Assembly: GCA_019638625.1 (NCBI GenBank)
Contig: JAHBTK010000004.1
Location: forward strand, 434,001 to 498,000
DNA length: 64,000 nt
Direction: 5' to 3'
From: Chitinophagaceae bacterium
GTDB lineage: Bacteria > Bacteroidota > Bacteroidia > Chitinophagales > Chitinophagaceae
Positions within the stretch are counted from its first letter, which is position 1. Every line of letters begins with the position of its first letter. The translations under genes were made by a program, and so were the position numbers. Shown piece after piece: positions 62,028 to 64,000 of this stretch. Below the pieces are notes generated by a model. The model was not told the DNA's origin and did not search any database. It was given only the letters and a program-made list of their open reading frames with translations.

Positions 62028-62798
62028 TTATTGTATCACAAAATTGATCTTATCCACACCGGTATTTCCTGTTCTCGGATCGTATGCATACACCGTGATC
62101 TGGTAATTTCCTTTTTCTTCTGCCGTAAAGCTACCTGCGAAAATATTGGCCTGATCAGTAAGTTGTAGCGGTACGTTCTTCAGCAGTACTTCTTCCTTTT
62201 TTATATAAGCGGCAACCTCAATGCTGTCTGCGTCCCAGGTACCTCCTTTGGTGATAGTACATCCGCAGAGCATAGTAAGGCTTGCTTTAAATTCCAGGGT
62301 ATTTTTTACAAGATCAGTTTGCTTTACCTGCTGGAGCGTGGTAGGCTTGATGATATCCAGCACAAAGCCGGGCAGTTCAATAATAAGTCCGTCACCATTT
62401 ATATCCTTTCCCGGGATCAGCCAGCATTGTACGGAGCCCCTGATAGCCGCATTTTTGCGGCTTACCGGTGCGGTGACCTGTACTTCCACAAACAGCGGGT
62501 CTTTGATATCAATGCTCGCTTCAAAGCATGCTGTTTTGTCATCTGTCAGCCGCTGATATCTTCTCAGCGGTGTTTCCAGCAATAATGTTGTATTTCCTGA
62601 AGCACCTGTGGTAAGCCCCTGCGCAAGAATTTCTCCGTTAATAGTATTTGTTATTGTTACGTATGCCCCACCTATGCCGGTGCCAATGAATTTGGCGTCT
62701 TTTGATTTAACACGAACCGTGATCTTTGTTGGCGTTGCCTGTATACCGGTTATAAAAGCACATGTAGCCAACAGCAGCAGTATGATATTCTTTTTCAT
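62028..62798 (-). CDS. Hypothetical exported protein with beta-sandwich-like domains
   Basis: 256 aa with a signal peptide (NIILLLLATCAFITGIQA). An N-terminal carboxypeptidase-regulatory-like stretch contains IGGAYVTITNTINGEILAQG and the last 60 residues (FAGSFTAEEKGNYQITVYAY) read like an Ig-like sandwich. It has a CGC motif (LTMLCGCTITKGG). I recognise no specific family. It lies 26 bp after the membrane protein gene on the same strand, so the two are probably one operon. Confidence 0.85.
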   Translation of the reverse strand: MKKNIILLLLATCAFITGIQATPTKITVRVKSKDAKFIGTGIGGAYVTITNTINGEILAQGLTTGASGNTTLLLETPLRRYQRLTDDKTACFEASIDIKDPLFVEVQVTAPVSRKNAAIRGSVQCWLIPGKDINGDGLIIELPGFVLDIIKPTTLQQVKQTDLVKNTLEFKASLTMLCGCTITKGGTWDADSIEVAAYIKKEEVLLKNVPLQLTDQANIFAGSFTAEEKGNYQITVYAYDPRTGNTGVDKINFVIQ

Positions 62799-62824
62799 TT
62801 TCGTTTTTATGTTTTGAGAAATTA

Positions 62825-64000
62825 TCAGTAAACGGGTACATCCTGTATGGCAAATTGCCTGTCGGTTTTATCAAGCACTACGCGTATGGGATCTTTATTA
62901 TCGTTTAAGCCGCTGAGGATAATACGTGTAGGGCTTATTCTTTCATAACTCCATTCAAACTCTGGCTTTTCTTCTTCCCGGGTTACGGCATTGGCGTTAT
63001 TTCTTTGCCGTCCCCTGCCGGCTCTTCCGGCGCCTTCATCTCTCACTCTCCTTCTGCCTTTATCCCATAAGTATAATTTATGATTGACCGTATCTGCTTC
63101 GTAGTGCAGAAAACGCAGCCCTCCTGCAATGCCTGCCAGCTCATAGCTCCTGTCTATCTGTTTAACATTAGGTGTTCCGTTGGTCAGTGATACAGGAAAT
63201 GCTTTATGCACTTTGTACACCAGTGTGCTCCAGTTCTCGAGCACCACGCTTTGCCACCGTACGGAATCCAGGGGATCGTATGGTAGTACCTGGTCTCCTA
63301 ACTTAAATTCTGTTACATTGTAGTATCCCTTTGCATTGCTGAGACCAGGCGATACAGGTATTTTGAGAGAACCCTGTATGTAGTGTACGTCATACCTGAG
63401 CACACCGTATACCACCGTAAAGAGAATAATAAATGCGAACTTAATGCTGTTAAAGATGATCCTCTTTCTTTTTGTATCAGGCGAAGGGTAATAAAATTTC
63501 AGATGAACATCCTTTTGCTGAACAAACAGTTTCCAGAACGCGGCAACATAGGGTATCAGCAGTATGCCGCAAAAAAGCACAAAAAAGGAGCTGTAAACAT
63601 GTACACCGCCATCATATGCCAGGTTCGCATGGGCAATATTAAAAAGCACGCCGGCAGTTATAAGTGCGCCGGGAAAAGTAGTAGCCCTGAAAAACAGCAA
63701 CACACCGCCTATCACTTCTACCCATCCTAACAGTATCTGGTACCAGGTAGAAACGCCTACATGCTGCCAGTATATTTTATAGGTGTTGTAGTCGCCAAAA
63801 TCAGTAAGCAGGTTAGAAAGTGGCGGATAAGGCATTTGCATCGGATACACTTTTAAAAACCCGAAAGCAATAATGCCGATGGCCGCCCTGTACCGGATCA
63901 CCACCCGGGTCCAGTAGTAAAGCAGGTTATAATTTGTCCTTTTACTTTTTATCGCTATTAAAGACCACATGATCGCACCTCCAATGGCGATCAGTGCAGC
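62825..64000 (-). CDS. DoxX/HTTM-like multi-helix membrane protein (5' end outside window)
   Basis: The frame is open to the right edge: upstream of the Met at 63970 it reads AALIAIGGAI, which continues a membrane helix, so the true start is beyond 64000. Helices include AAIGIIAFGFLKVYP, ILLGWVEVIGGVLLFF, FPGALITAGVLFNIAHANL and FFVLFCGILLIPYVAAF. The last 200 residues are soluble, with an Arg/Gly-rich stretch (RRVRDEGAGRAGRGRQRN). The helix part resembles DoxX-like or HTTM proteins. Its partner is the exported protein at 62028. Confidence 0.85.
   Translation of the reverse strand, partial: AALIAIGGAIMWSLIAIKSKRTNYNLLYYWTRVVIRYRAAIGIIAFGFLKVYPMQMPYPPLSNLLTDFGDYNTYKIYWQHVGVSTWYQILLGWVEVIGGVLLFFRATTFPGALITAGVLFNIAHANLAYDGGVHVYSSFFVLFCGILLIPYVAAFWKLFVQQKDVHLKFYYPSPDTKRKRIIFNSIKFAFIILFTVVYGVLRYDVHYIQGSLKIPVSPGLSNAKGYYNVTEFKLGDQVLPYDPLDSVRWQSVVLENWSTLVYKVHKAFPVSLTNGTPNVKQIDRSYELAGIAGGLRFLHYEADTVNHKLYLWDKGRRRVRDEGAGRAGRGRQRNNANAVTREEEKPEFEWSYERISPTRIILSGLNDNKDPIRVVLDKTDRQFAIQDVPVY

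Noticed and set aside
1..64000. tRNA, rRNA or known riboswitch
   Set aside because: Scanned the intergenic regions by eye and found no cloverleaf or conserved riboswitch core; a covariance-model search would be decisive.

Overview
The window is a stretch of Bacteroidota chromosome, most likely Chitinophagaceae or a close relative. Supporting signs are a type IX secretion C-terminal sorting domain on the first gene, -7 boxes of the TAnnTTTG type with a TTG-like -33 box 19 bp upstream (clearest before rpsJ), few recognisable Shine-Dalgarno sites, several DoxX proteins, DUF1080 and Gfo/Idh/MocA sugar proteins, and an HU/CCDC81-like protein. I assign the family from gene content only.

Layout. 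1-3672 is the 3' part of a large secreted T9SS protein. 3800-8830 is an accessory block: a uracil-DNA-glycosylase-fold protein with a small unknown partner, a LamG lipoprotein, a membrane protein gene broken by one in-frame TAG codon, and an AAA/DUF4143 ATPase preceded by three helically phased dyad repeats. 9093-16363 holds typA, a DoxX protein, and an operon of a Tat-exported Gfo/Idh/MocA oxidoreductase with a HEAT-DUF1080-DUF1080 protein. 16502-28526 is mixed: an orphan ABC ATPase, two exopolysaccharide enzymes, a small beta-barrel protein, a metallo-hydrolase/AraC/epimerase cluster, a divergent phytanoyl-CoA dioxygenase/AraC pair and a SulP transporter. 29036-33405 is AT-rich acquired DNA: an ATP-grasp/HAD pair, a complete group II intron with its reverse transcriptase, and scraps of an IS3-type element.

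33406-45967 (minus strand) is the S10-spc ribosomal protein cluster from rpsJ to secY and map, driven by a clear promoter at 45999-46029. No str genes (rpsL-rpsG-fusA) lie upstream and no alpha-operon genes (infA to rplQ) follow map, where the mobile-DNA scraps sit. Spacers in the operon carry TTTGAAAA octamer repeats next to start codons, a terminator-like hairpin before secY, a perfect 13-bp hairpin between rplC and rplD, and a GC-rich palindromic insertion between rpmD and rplO.

46443-64000 encodes a lipoprotein, a DoxX/NmrA-type oxidoreductase locus with a divergent HxlR regulator, a TPR / outer-membrane barrel / HU-CCDC81-like gene set, a second DoxX gene, a D-Ala-D-Ala carboxypeptidase, two coupled glycosyltransferases with TTG starts, a Tat-exported metallo-beta-lactamase/rhodanese protein, and a final pair whose membrane protein runs off the right edge.

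No tRNA, rRNA, CRISPR array or replication origin was recognised. The least explained items are the phased dyads before the DUF4143 ATPase, the glycosylase-fold gene pair, the amber-interrupted gene, and the regulatory-looking structure inside the ribosomal operon.
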